Source: Bettongia penicillata ogilbyi (Eukaryota > Chordata > Mammalia > Diprotodontia > Potoroidae). From it: DNA of 64,000 nt. The notes beneath the pieces are model-generated. The model was not told where the DNA came from. It saw nothing but the letters and a program-made list of their open reading frames with translations, and did no database searches. The position numbers and the translations under genes are program-made. This document shows positions 1 to 9,300 of the stretch, piece after piece. Numbering within the stretch: the stretch's first letter is position 1; the number at the start of each line of letters is the position of its first letter. The stretch covers positions 3,178,273-3,242,272 of the forward strand of contig JAJHZJ010000419.1 of the NCBI GenBank assembly GCA_023548195.1, given 5' to 3'.

Positions 1-165
1 TCTGTCTCTTCATGACCCCATGGACTACACTGTTCATCCCTGTCCAGTGAGTTGAAGCAAACATACTTGTCCAGGGTCACATAGCTAGTAGGTGTCTGAG
101 ACCATATTTGAACTCAGACCTTCCTAATTTCAGACCCAGAGCTCTATTCACTGAGACACTTAGTT
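1..165 (-). repeat. MIR/CORE-type SINE fragment
   Basis: The sequence holds the reverse-complement signature of a tRNA-derived CORE-SINE: 'ccagggtcacatagctagta' followed by 'tttgaactcagacc' and 'agctctattcac'. The tRNA-related head lies on the right, so the element is on the minus strand. It begins at the window edge and is truncated there. Confidence 0.75.
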
Positions 166-223
166 TCCCCTTAATGGAGATAAGCACATATAAAGCAATA
201 CATGTATATGTATATACACACAA

Positions 224-463
224 AATAATTTTGTTCTTCAGTCATGTCCAACTCTTCATTATCCAATTAAGAGGTTTTCTTGGCAAAAATATTGACATGG
301 CTTTGCCATTTCTTTCTCCAGATGAGGAAGTAAGGCAAATAGGGTAAGGGATGTCCAGGATCACATAGCTATTAAGTGTTTGAGGACAGATTTGAACTCA
401 TGAAAATGAAATTTCCTAATTTCAACTGAGTTTTCTATCCACAGCACCACCTAGCTGCCCTAG
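224..463 (-). repeat. CORE-SINE with RTE-like tail, near full length
   Basis: From left to right it has an RTE-like tail ('gtcatgtccaactcttc'), the block 'ttcttggcaaaaatattg', 'gatgaggaagtaaggcaaat', the CORE 'tcacatagctattaagtg' and a tRNA-related head ending 'caccacctagctgcc'. It is an old copy carrying many substitutions, and its layout matches the copies near 19.7, 48.5 and 52.3 kb. Confidence 0.8.
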
Positions 464-1345
464 TAGCAAATTACAAGAAAGTAAGAGAGGGAAAGTACTA
501 ACAGTGAGGGAGATAAAAGGTTTTATGTAGAAGGTGGTACCTGAGCTTCATCTTAAAAGAAGAGAGGAACTCTCTGCAGCAGAGAGGGAAAGAGTATAAC
601 TGAAAGACAAAAGATGCCAGTGAAAAGGTGCTTCAATTGGTGATAGAGTGAAGAGTGTCAATTTGGATATATAACAGACTGTGGCAATGGAATAATGTCT
701 GATGAGTTTGGAAAACTCAGCTGAGTCCAGGTTATACAGTGCCTTAAAAGCTAAACAGAACTTTTCATTTTATTTGAGAGGCAATCCACAAAAGGCCTCC
801 GGATTTGAGTATGGGAGTGACATGGCCAGATTGATGTCTAAGGAAAATTATTTTAGCAGCAGTATATGAAAAAGATTGACATGGTGAGAAGTTTGAGTGA
901 GGAAGACCAGTAAGGAGACTACTGTAATAATCTAGGGGAGAGAAGATTAGGTATCTGTGTAAGTAGGAAGAAGTGTCTGATGAAAGTGATGTAAAAGTAG
1001 AAACAGGAAATTTTGGCAACTGATGAAAATGAGGGAAAATCTAGTCTGGGATTATGTTGAGATTATGAACCTGAGACACTGGAAGAATAGCAATGCCTCT
1101 GACAGACATATGGAAGTTTGGAAAAGGGGAAGGTTTAGGGGGAAAGGTAATTAGTTCAGTGTTAGACATTTTGAGTTTCAGATGTACGTGGGACATCAGT
1201 TTGAAATACCCAATAGGCAACCTCTTTTATGGGACTGAAATTCAGGAAAGAGACAGGGAGAGGCTGGATGTATAGATCTGGGAGTTTTCTAAATAGAGGT
1301 GATAGTTAAACCTATGTGAGATGAAAGGAATTTTATTTTCCTTGG
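464..1345 (+). repeat. Unnamed dispersed repeat, copy A
   Basis: This is one of three long same-orientation copies in the window (B at 4.55-5.83 kb, C at 33.69-34.98 kb). Shared landmarks include 'gagtgacatggccagattga' (about 817), 'aggagactactgtaataatctagg' in spirit (about 914), a 'gacatatggaagtttgg' block (about 1105) and 'gggacatcagtttgaaatacccaataggc' in spirit (about 1190). Copy A lacks the 5' part that B and C retain. I cannot name the family from sequence alone. ORFs inside it are chance frames. Confidence 0.7.
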
Positions 1346-1830
1346 AAAGGATAACACATTTATAAAATTTTATTTTAAAAAAATGTTTTTTTAATATGGT
1401 TAAAAGATGGGAGAAGAGAAAGAAGACCTTTAAGACTTTTGCTTGTTTTTTTTTTTTTACCAAATACTTCTCTCACAAAGCATCTTCTAAATAATACCAA
1501 AAACCAAAAAAGATGTTTTCACTATTTATTTGAAATATATGCCACATGACTGCATTAATTACACACGTCTACATTAACTGTTTATAATACTGAATGTTCT
1601 TAAACATTTCAATGTCATCTCATGAATGGTAGGCACTTACATTACCCCAAATGCTTCCTTCTATTAACTTCAAAGAGACTTTTCTATGTAAAAAGTAACA
1701 CATAGTATTGATAGTAAAGATAACATTCTGGACTTAAGAAATCAACAGCTACAACATTTGAAAATATTATAGGCTGTAGTAAAAATCTAAGAACCTTAAT
1801 AAAGCAACTGTGTTTCTTAATCCTCCTAAA
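1346..1830. other. AT-rich intergenic or intronic DNA
   Basis: Low-complexity A/T runs (a T run near 1447) and unique-looking AT-rich sequence. I see no gene, RNA gene or recognisable repeat in it. Confidence 0.5.
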
Positions 1831-2340
1831 TCATAAATCTGATTATCTCACTCTCCTCTCCTTCTGTGTTTCCTTTTGCTTTCATGTAAAATCTTGTTTG
1901 TCTTTGAAAGCTCTTCATAATATTTCCTACCTTTCCAGTCCCCTCCACCTATTCTTCGATCCAGTGACCCTGGCCTCCCTGCTGTTCCTGGAACAAAACA
2001 CCCATCCCAAGATTCTGTGCATTTTCACTGGCCCTCTCCCTTGCCTGGAACACTACTAATCTCAGCCTCCAGACTTCCCAGGCTTTCTTCAAACCTCAGC
2101 TAAAATCCTGTACTCTGCCTTCTCATACTGAATTTGTATTTTTTTCCCTATATCTCTCATATATATTTGGTTTGTACACAGTCATTTATTTGCATATTGA
2201 GTTCCCCCATTAGACTGTGTACTCCCAGAGGGAGGGGATTGTTTTGTTTTTGTTTTTTTGCCTTTCTTTGTATCCCCATCTGTTTAGCACAGAGCCTGGC
2301 AAATAGTAAGCTCTTAAATGCTCGTAGACTTGCTCAGTCA
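1831..2340 (+). repeat. L2-type LINE 3' end
   Basis: The pyrimidine-rich text resembles the L2 3' region: 'ctggcctccctgctgttcct', a 'cttgcctggaacac' block, 'tcaaacctcagctaaaatcc', 'tagactgtgtactcccagag', and the terminal signature 'cagagcctggcaaatagtaa' with 'gctcttaaatgct'. The ORF running through it is a chance frame. Confidence 0.7.
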
Positions 2341-2829
2341 ACAATCGTTGTTGCTCATGCAGTCGCAATCTCAGTTTGTGTTGCACGTATAACAGTTAAA
2401 ATAAAATACGCCCCAAGCTCCCTGAGGGAGCAAAATGCCCTGGGCGACACAGACCAGGAGCTGGCTCAGAGCAGAGCAAGGACGGAACAGGCTGGTCTCT
2501 CTCACCCTTAAGGCAGATCAAACTGTAGTCCCAATCCTGAAACCTTGCTCTTGAGGTTTCTAGATGTGGTACCAGAGGGACTGAGGCTGGCTTGGGGCAA
2601 TCAGTCAGGACTCAGAGCAAAACCAGAGACGTGGACAGTGGCCTGTTCTGCCACCCCGCAAGAAGCCGGGGGAAGTTTTGTGCAATGCCATCCCCCCTTT
2701 ACCCCGCTCCCCTTGCTCCTCTCCTAGCCTCTCCCTCGCACTTTCAGTACCAGCAGGGGTCCGGACCCAGGTGCTGTCCCCGCCAGCTCGCGGGTCCTGA
2801 CCCCGCCCTCCCCACTCCCTAGCGCCTTC
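2341..2829. other. Increasingly GC-rich sequence upstream of CpG island
   Basis: GC content rises across this stretch toward the CpG island. Overlapping short ORFs occur on both strands, but none shows a recognisable domain. If the minus-strand donor at 2866 is real, this would be the start of an intron of that gene. Confidence 0.4.
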
Positions 2830-2866
2830 CTGGACCACCTGGACCAGGACAGGCCGGCTTCCCTAC

Positions 2867-2944
2867 CTGCTGGAAGCGCCGGCGGCGTCGGTGGCGGACA
2901 GCGGCAGGTGCTGAAAGCCAGGAGCGGAGACTGAGAGACAGCAT
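2867..2944 (-). CDS. Candidate first coding exon, 26 codons, gene unknown
   Basis: On the minus strand an ATG at 2944-2942 with G at -3 opens a frame of exactly 26 codons. It begins MLSLSLRSWLSAPA and contains a run of arginines, ending at CAG|GTAGGG, a good 5' splice site (intron from 2866 leftwards, phase 0). An in-frame TGA lies 12 nt upstream, so this is the first possible start in that frame. The hydrophobic then basic composition resembles an organelle-targeting leader, but that is inference. No downstream exon could be recognised in the 2.8 kb available to the left, so it may equally be a chance combination in GC-rich DNA. Confidence 0.3.
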
Positions 2945-3067
2945 GGCCCCGCCTCAGCCCGGCCCGGCCCCTCCACCCTTAGGGCGTGAACTGCCCCCCT
3001 GGGCAGGGATCCGGGAGGGGATGGGCGTGGCTCGGGAACAGTACGGGGGGGCGGCCCGGACATGGAC

Positions 3068-3097
3068 CACGTGACAGAAACGCCGGCCTCTGATTGG
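3068..3097. promoter_or_regulatory. CACGTG E-box and inverted CCAAT box
   Basis: CACGTG at 3068-3073 reads CCACGTGAC and fits USF/TFE-type bHLH-ZIP sites. ATTGG at 3093-3097, within TGATTGG, is a CCAAT box on the minus strand (NF-Y type). The 20-bp spacing inside a CpG island is typical of housekeeping promoters. Confidence 0.5.
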
Positions 3098-3160
3098 ATT
3101 CTCTCCCCTGGAGAGGCGGGGAAAAGCAAAGATCCTCCTGAACTCTGCGGGAGAGTGGTG

Positions 3161-3173
3161 GTTACCAGGCAAC
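3161..3173. promoter_or_regulatory. RFX-type X-box (GTTACCAGGCAAC)
   Basis: Two inverted half-sites GTTACC and GGCAAC are separated by one base. This matches the degenerate X-box bound by RFX factors, typical of ciliary-gene promoters. It sits in the middle of the CpG island between the CCAAT box and the GC boxes. Confidence 0.5.
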
Positions 3174-3277
3174 GGGGAGCAGGCAGAGGAGCTCGTGGCC
3201 CCGGAAACCGGGGCGGGGTCAGAGCAGACAGGGGGCGGGTCAGGGGGAGGGGCGAGGAGAGGAGGGAGGAGCAAGAC

Positions 3278-3286
3278 AAGGTGAGG
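3278..3286 (+). other. Candidate 5' splice site AAG|GTGAGG
   Basis: This is a near-consensus donor on the plus strand at the 3' side of the CpG island, after a GC- and purine-rich stretch. It could end a non-coding or short first exon of a rightward transcript. No partner acceptor can be assigned from sequence alone. Confidence 0.3.
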
Positions 3287-3360
3287 CTGAAACCTGCCGA
3301 GAAGAGACCGCGCCCTCCCCGCTCGGGGCCCCGCCCTTCCTCTCCCCTCCCTACTCAGTG

Positions 3361-3890
3361 TTCTCCCCGATTCTTTCTTCTCTCCTTTTCCCCTCTCCCT
3401 CTTTCCCTCACCTGCACCTAACCCTCTCCTTTCCTTTTCTCCCCTTCCATCTTTTTTTGTCCTTCCATTCTTTTTTCCTTTCTCCTTTCCTCACTTTTCT
3501 GTCTTTCAGACACCCTCTTCTTATTCTCCCCTCCTTTTCTCCTACCTTTCCCTCTTCTGTCCTTTCCCCCTTTATCCCTCTCTCTCTCTTTCCTTTTTCC
3601 TTCTTTTTCTCTTTCCCATTCCATCTTGTTCCCTGTCTCTCTCTTCTCCTTCCATTTTCTTCATTCCCTTTTCTCTTTTCATACTCTTTGTCCTTGAGCT
3701 CCTTCTATATTCCCAGTGCTTCCCACAGTACTTGGCACATAAAAGAGGCTTAATAAATGCTGGTTAGTTAACTGGTTCTTCTTCACCTTCTCTCACTTTT
3801 TCTCTCTCCTTCCCACTGTGTTCCATCTTTTTGCTCTTCTTCCTTTCCTTTTCTCCCATCTCAATCTCCTCTCATTTTTTCTTCTGTCAC
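3361..3890. repeat. Long polypyrimidine tract with embedded L2-like end
   Basis: For roughly 500 bp the plus strand is almost only C and T, mainly CTTTCC/CCTTTT mixtures. It is interrupted at about 3715-3765 by 'acttggcacataaaagaggc' and 'ttaataaatgctgg', an L2-type 3' terminus. It abuts the CpG island. The tract produces long meaningless ORFs on both strands. Confidence 0.75.
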
Positions 3891-4545
3891 GATAAAAATC
3901 TGTAACTAGCAAATTCCTAGGGCTAGCAAATACCAATGTATTGGATTCAAGACTTCAGGAGTCAAGGATGCATCTGACAGCATTTCTTTTATAGCATTTA
4001 CACAGTAACTCTACAGATGTATTTCACTCTTGATGGGTTGGTACTGCGTATATCAGATCCTCACCAGGTGGATCAATACCCCATAACATCCTTTGGAAAG
4101 TCTTGTGGTGTGAAAGCATATTTTCACCAGATTGACTCATCTCCCTTCATGATCAGCAACAGTTCATAGATTAGAATTTTTGTGGCTGAACTTTAGGAAT
4201 AAAGAAGTTAAACATTTATACCTTTTACTGATTAGACCTATACAATCAAATCTTAATTTTGTTCACAGATACTGATTCTAATTAGACATACAATTCTCAA
4301 TAATTAATTGAAGAGTATCAATTTTCAAATTTCACACATAGGCAAAAAGTTACAGGCTTATGGGAGCTCATATCCACATAATGAGGAAGACATTGGTCTT
4401 CCATAGTGGATTGATACAAAGTGGATTGATCATTAATACATAATAAATTGACTAAACCTTATTAAAGTCACACAAAATGAAGTGGGGCATCAGTTTTCAA
4501 TTTCACACTTCTCTTGAGCTCCCTGTTTTCTCTCTCCCCATTTCC
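3891..4545. other. Unassigned sequence
   Basis: AT-rich and moderately complex. Short internal near-repeats ('agtggattgat', 'gattgatcattaatac') are present around 4405-4440. I recognise no coding sequence and no repeat family. Confidence 0.4.
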
Positions 4546-4549
4546 TCTT

Positions 4550-5830
4550 ACTTCAATTTATCAATAAATATTAATTATTTACTATGAGCTATAGGCTAAG
4601 AATATAAAGACAACAATGAAACATTTTCTGCTCTCAAAAGTTTTTGTTCTATAGGAGAAGCAGTTTGTACTCATATGTAGCCCTGCTTTGCTAAGCATAC
4701 AAATCCCAGCCACCTTCACACACAGCCTTCCCAGAGTCTATTCCAAGATATTCATTTTTGTTCATTCTGGGATTGGTGTGGTATACCAATACACAATAAA
4801 TACAAAGTATTTGGGGAAGAGGTGCCACTAATAGCTGGGGTGATCAGGAAGAGTAAGACCTATAGGAGGTTATGTTTAGGATTAGCTTTGAAGGAAACTA
4901 GGAAGGTGACAGGGGAGAGATGCTGATTGTGCAAAGGCAGGGAGACAGAAGATGAAATGTCATATATGAGAGACAAGAAATCAACCAGTTTGACTAGATC
5001 ATAAAGTACATGAAGGGGAATTATGTGTAATAAATCTGAAGAGGATCACAGTCATATTGTAAAGGGATTTAAAAGTTTGTATTCAATCCCACAGACAATA
5101 GAGAGGTGCTAAAATTTCTTAAGCAAGAATCAGACATTAAAACATAGTTAAATTTGTGCTCTAGGAATATCAGACAGCAGTGTGGATGATGAATTAAAAA
5201 CACAAGGACAATTTAGGAGGCTATTGCAATAATCTAGGTAAGAAGTAATGAGGAGACCTTAAATAGGGTGGTGGTATCTGAATGACTGGAGAGATGCTGA
5301 CACCTATGTGAGATGCTTTGGAGAATTCAAAACACTTGACAATTGCTTGGAGGTGGTAAGGGAAAGAGAGTATGACCTGGGTGACTGCAAAAAATGTGGC
5401 ACTCAACAGAAATAGGGAAGTTTGGAAGAGTGGTGGGTATAGGGGCAAAAATAATTATTTTTCAGCATGTTTAGTTTGAGGTGCCTATGGGTCATCTAGT
5501 TAGAACTGTTCAATATACAGTTGGACAGAATAGAGGTTGGGAAAAAGACTAGGAAAGGAAATAAAGATATGAGATTCATCTGTATAAAGATAATAATTGA
5601 ATATGAGAACTGAGGAGATCATCAAAAGGAAATAAAGAATTCAGGAAAGAGCCTTGGGGGTACACCCATAGTTAGAAGGCTGAATATGGATGATGATTCT
5701 ACCAAGGAGATTGAAATAAGGTCATCATACAGGTAGGAGAAGAACCAAAAGAGGAAACTGTCACAAAAACCCAAAGAGGAGAGTGATCATTAATGCCAAA
5801 TGTTGCAGAAAGGTTAAGAAGTATGAAGAT
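4550..5830 (+). repeat. Unnamed dispersed repeat, copy B (long)
   Basis: This copy includes the 5' part of the family ('atttactatgagctatagg', 'agaatataaagacaac', 'tctgctctcaaaag'). It continues through 'gaaggtgacaggggagagatg', 'gaggctattgcaataatctagg' in spirit (5217), 'gggtggtggtatctgaatgac', 'gtgcctatgggtcatctag' and 'gccttgggggtacacccata'. The landmarks occur in the same order as in copies A and C. It has decayed, with no ORF of note. Confidence 0.7.
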
Positions 5831-5849
5831 TGCAAAATAATTATAACTC

Positions 5850-6050
5850 ATGTGGTGGATAGAGGGAAGTAGCTCTGAGTTTAAATCCAGTCTCAGACAC
5901 GTACTAAATATATGACCCTATATAGTACCTACCTCAGAAAATTGTTTTAAGGATGAAATAAGATAATAGCTATAAAGCATTTAGCACAATTCCTGGCAAA
6001 ATAATAGGCTCTAAATTATAAATGTGCATTCCCCTTCCCCTTCCCTTTCC
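5850..6050 (+). repeat. MIR-type SINE
   Basis: Sense signature: 'gtggtggatagagggaagta', 'gagtttaaatccagtctcag', then the tail region 'ttgttttaaggatgaaataa', 'aaagcatttagcacaattcc' and 'taggctctaaattat'. The middle of the CORE is shortened. Confidence 0.6.
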
Positions 6051-6079
6051 CCCAATTTGACAATTAAAAGATCATTAGT

Positions 6080-6116
6080 CAAACATACATACATAAATAC
6101 ATGCATACATATACAT
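6080..6116. repeat. (CATA)n-like microsatellite
   Basis: An imperfect run of 'acatacatacataaatacatg' type units. The region from 6117 to about 6630 that follows is AT-rich with no feature I recognise. Confidence 0.7.
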
Positions 6117-6634
6117 TTCTGCTCCTAGGAGAAAAAGTCTATTTACATCACAGATTTAGTAGAAAATTCTGCATCTGTTGGGTCTATGAATCTTGGCAAG
6201 ATAACAAAATTCAGTTATACCCTTAAATTCTCAAGAAGCTCCTTAGGAGATGCCTATAGGTAGCATTACATTTTCTTCATTGATTCAGACAGGATCACAA
6301 CTGTTAGCATGCTTTCACCATGGCTGAAAGCTGACATTTTTATTGTGAATTTGAGAAGATTAAAAGCACTTGAGACCTAATATTTAATCTTGAAATTATT
6401 AAAATAGAATTGCCCATGGCCTTATGGGTTGGATATGTGGATAAGATCAGCCAATATATGAGATTAGACAAAGATAATCATATTCTAAATTCCTAAAATG
6501 TTTGAACAGGTCAAAGGATCTAAAAAAAAAGTCAATTAATTATATTTACCAATTGCAGTAATTAAATTTATGATACCAATAACTCAGAAGACCAAAGACA
6601 TCATGAGGCTGTGTTGTGCAAAATGGTCAGCCTT

Positions 6635-6835
6635 ATTTTCTCTTCCAGAGTGATCTAAGTCTGGTGGCAAGATAAAAGTCAAGAAGGCTGGCAATGGCCC
6701 AGGATGCATTGGGTGACCTTGGCCTAAATTAAGGTCTTTCTCAGGTTTCAGTTTGTCTGATTAATGCTCATCAAATACTAAAGGCTAAGTAAAACTCGAG
6801 GCAAAAGACAGCTTAGTTTACCATCATGAAAGTAT
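6635..6835. repeat. Fragment of SINE family related to those at 20.4, 28.4 and 54.3 kb
   Basis: It contains 'ctggtggcaagataaaagtc', 'ggctggcaatggcccaggat', 'gcattgggtgaccttggcc', 'ttaaggtctttctcaggttt' and 'aggcaaaagacagcttag'. This is a recognisable body segment of a common marsupial SINE family. The ends are lost. Confidence 0.5.
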
Positions 6836-7229
6836 CAGTAAGGGAGGGGAAAACACTCAGAATTCCTGGCCAGAACAAAAAATAATTGCTATTTTCCTTC
6901 ATTCTTAGCCATAAAATCTAAACAATCAGCAACAAAGGCTTAGGTTTTGGCTATTATTGACCATTCAGTGAAAACTAAAATTTAAAACTAGATTTAAAAG
7001 TGTAGTCAAGTAGCTCCATTTGAATCACAATGTCATTTTTATTTAAAGTCTGTTTTCCCAAAATTGTATTTCAAATCATAAATAAAATGATTGCAAATCA
7101 TGATGCAAATAAAATTTGCATAGGACAAAAGGTAAATTGCCCCAACTTTTTGAAAACATATATATATATAAAGTCTTTAAAATCTAGCTCTCCCCCCAAA
7201 CTTAAAATAGCTTATAAAATATAAGCAAT
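6836..7229. other. AT-rich sequence without recognised features
   Basis: A short (TA)n run lies at about 7160. No coding potential or known repeat is seen. Confidence 0.4.
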
Positions 7230-7660
7230 TAAACACTTTATTTCTATTGACAGAGCACCCACATATCAGGGCATGGAGCCTGTAAGGTGGTGGATAAGAC
7301 TTAGGCCATTCCCCTACTAGAACCCCGTAAGTATGGAACTCCAAAACCTGGTGTTTCAAACACTCTGACTGCTACTCATCCATGCTATCCAAGAGCTCCC
7401 AGCTCTGATAAGTAAGTTACTTTATGTGCCCTTTTTACTTCCCTCACCCTTTCTTCCCCATATGAATCTACTTTTATATATGTCCGCCTTTCTCTCCCAT
7501 CTGACTGTACTCTCTGTGCCACCTGACTGTACTCTCTATGCCTTATTAAAGTACGATTGATCCATACTTCCCTACTTGTTGCCAGTGTGATTTTTTTCTG
7601 GTGAATATATAAAGAACTGGGCTTGTTCACTCTAACCCAACAGAGACCCCTTTGTGATCC
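7230..7660 (+). mobile_element. Possible LTR fragment
   Basis: A TATATA box lies at 7475-7480 and an ATTAAA poly(A) signal at 7545-7550, followed by a GT/T-rich stretch ('ttgccagtgtgattttttt'), as in LTR U3-R-U5 layouts. Two direct copies of a 'ctgactgtactctctRtgcc' unit lie just before the poly(A) signal (7501-7542), resembling an LTR tandem duplication. Terminal TG/CA and a target duplication could not be fixed, so the assignment is tentative. Confidence 0.35.
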
Positions 7661-7719
7661 CCTCCTTTAAGGCATAAACCAGATACCTAGTCTGGGACTT
7701 TAATTTGTCAGTAGTTGCA

Positions 7720-8550
7720 CCTACTGTGGGTGAACTTGTCACAGTGAACCTACTGAAAGAAAGCAATGGCTGACAGAGGAAACCCATGCCCTTCTGGATA
7801 GGGATAGCCCCTCATGTTTGGGATTAATAGAACATGAACTGGCTTAATGGAAAATGGACTTTCCATCCTACTGCATGCTAGTTTTTGCTGTGACAGTTGC
7901 TAAGATGGCCTTGTGGAACTATGAACCTTGATACAATCTGTACAATGCCATCTATCAATAGGAGCATCTAGATGACCTCAATGTGTATATAGAAATTTTC
8001 TCTTCTATTTGTATTCCTTTCAGAACATCCTCCTGATGAGGTGATGGGACCTGGACCTTGAATTTTCTTATACATTTCAGCAGCCCAGATCACTGGCACC
8101 TGGTCCAGTCCAGCCAACCTATATTAGCTAATTAGCTTACTTGACATTTCTTTCACTGATGCAATGGGCCTACCCCTAATTAGCCTACTAGATATTCCTT
8201 TCCCTATTTGTGTCTGACCCACCCCAGCCTACCCACCACTGCTTAATCCCTCCCAGATCCTGTCACTGCCTCTTTTGTATATATGCATCAGCCTAATCCT
8301 CTTTAGTTTGAAGACTTACTAGGAACTCTGCCCACTCCTACTGGCAATTCTATAGCAGATTTGCTAGGAATCTTGCTAGGAAACATACTGGTGTTATAAT
8401 AGCACAGATTCATCATGAATCTCACTCATTTCTAATTGCATCATAATAAACCTTGCTTCTTTGGCTGAAAGTGAGTGGTATAATTCTTTCGAAGGAGACT
8501 CACCTTGTACCCCTACATTTCAGGGTTCCCAGCACTCCAAACCATAACAT
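7720..8550 (+). mobile_element. Probable solo LTR of an endogenous retrovirus
   Basis: An LTR-like order is visible: a long U3-like region, TATATA at 8278-8283, AATAAA at 8445-8450, then 'ccttgcttctttggctgaaa' and 'ctttcgaaggagactcacct' ending near 'tgtacccctaca' (about 8515), typical of R-U5. No gag, pol or env is nearby and no primer-binding site follows, so it would be a solo LTR. The exact ends and the class are uncertain. Confidence 0.5.
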
Positions 8551-8950
8551 TTCTAACATTGGTTAACCATTTTATGAGCATAAGCTTTCTTGTTTTATGC
8601 CTCCTTTAATGCTAATAATCATGGCATTTTAAATGCTATGCAACCATATTTCAAAAGATTCATTTGAGATAGATTGCAAGTATCAAGATTCCTATTATTT
8701 TTAAACAATTCAAAAAATTGACCAGCATCATCATATGACAATCAAAGCTGCAAAGATCAGCTCTCTGAAGCTCAAAAGATAGGGATAATTTCATAATAGT
8801 TTGGGGGAAGGGGGGAAATGATATGCTTTTCTTTGCCTGAAATGAAAAGAAATTCAATCAATAGTCTGATAAAGTGAGCTGGAAGATGAAAGTATTTATC
8901 TGAATAAGATAGAAAAGACTTGTGGGCCTTAATTACTAAGATATCTCAGT
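8551..8950. other. AT-rich sequence without recognised features
   Basis: No gene, RNA gene or repeat family recognised. Minus-strand ORFs here are chance frames. Confidence 0.4.
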
Positions 8951-8951
8951 A

Positions 8952-9190
8952 TAATAATGGCTAACGTTTCTATACCACATTAAGTTTTGCTACCTACATT
9001 ACCTTATTTGAATCTCATGGCAGCTCTTTGAGATGGATACTAGAGGTACTATATCCTCATTTGACAAATAAGGAAACTAAGAATCAAAGAGGTAGAGAAA
9101 CTTCTCAATCCATGGTCATTTGACTAATAAGAGTTGAAGGTAGAATTTGAACCCATGTCTCCTAAATTGAGGTTTAGGACTTAATCCATT
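8952..9190 (-). repeat. MIR-type SINE
   Basis: Reverse signature: 'aataatggctaacgtttcta', 'ttacctTATTTGAATCTCATGG' in spirit, 'cctcatttgacaaataagg', 'gaaactaagaatcaaagagg' and 'aatttgaacccatgtctcc'. Near full length but diverged. Confidence 0.75.
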
Positions 9191-9224
9191 CTGTCTCTGT
9201 CTGCTTTTTGTGTCTCTCTCTGTA

Positions 9225-9300
9225 AACATATATACACATGTATGCATGCATACATGTGTGTGTGTATATATGTATATATATACATATATATGTATATCTC
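9225..9300. repeat. Alternating (CA/TG/TA)n tract
   Basis: Almost pure purine-pyrimidine alternation: 'catatatacacatgtatgca', then TG and TA repeats. It is self-complementary in parts and could form Z-DNA or cruciforms. It lies directly before the RTE element. Confidence 0.8.

Larger units (their letters stand above)
2830..3360. promoter_or_regulatory. CpG island, candidate (possibly bidirectional) gene promoter
   Basis: This is a dense run of CpG dinucleotides in an otherwise CpG-poor window that does not coincide with any recognised transposon. It holds several GC boxes ('ggggcgggg' at 3210-3218, 'gggggcggg' at 3231, 'gccccgccc' near 3335), CACGTG at 3068-3073, an inverted CCAAT box (ATTGG, 3093-3097), an ETS core CCGGAA (3201-3206) and an X-box-like site (3161-3173). 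Donor-like splice sites point outward on both strands (minus at 2866, plus at 3281), as expected for two divergent first exons. Inference: a real host promoter. The downstream gene or genes cannot be identified here. Confidence 0.7.

Noticed and set aside
2863..3421. ORFs of 106-138 codons across the CpG island
   Set aside because: Overlapping frames on both strands in GC-rich DNA with Pro/Arg/Gly-biased composition. None ends at a plausible splice site in frame except the short exon listed.
3358..3753. 131-codon plus-strand ORF and its 68-codon minus-strand counterpart
   Set aside because: Created by the polypyrimidine tract. The composition is almost only Ser/Phe/Pro/Leu or Glu/Lys/Arg, with no domain.
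9225..9300. CRISPR-like or satellite array
   Set aside because: Simple alternating dinucleotide sequence with no spacers. This is eukaryotic repeat-rich DNA.
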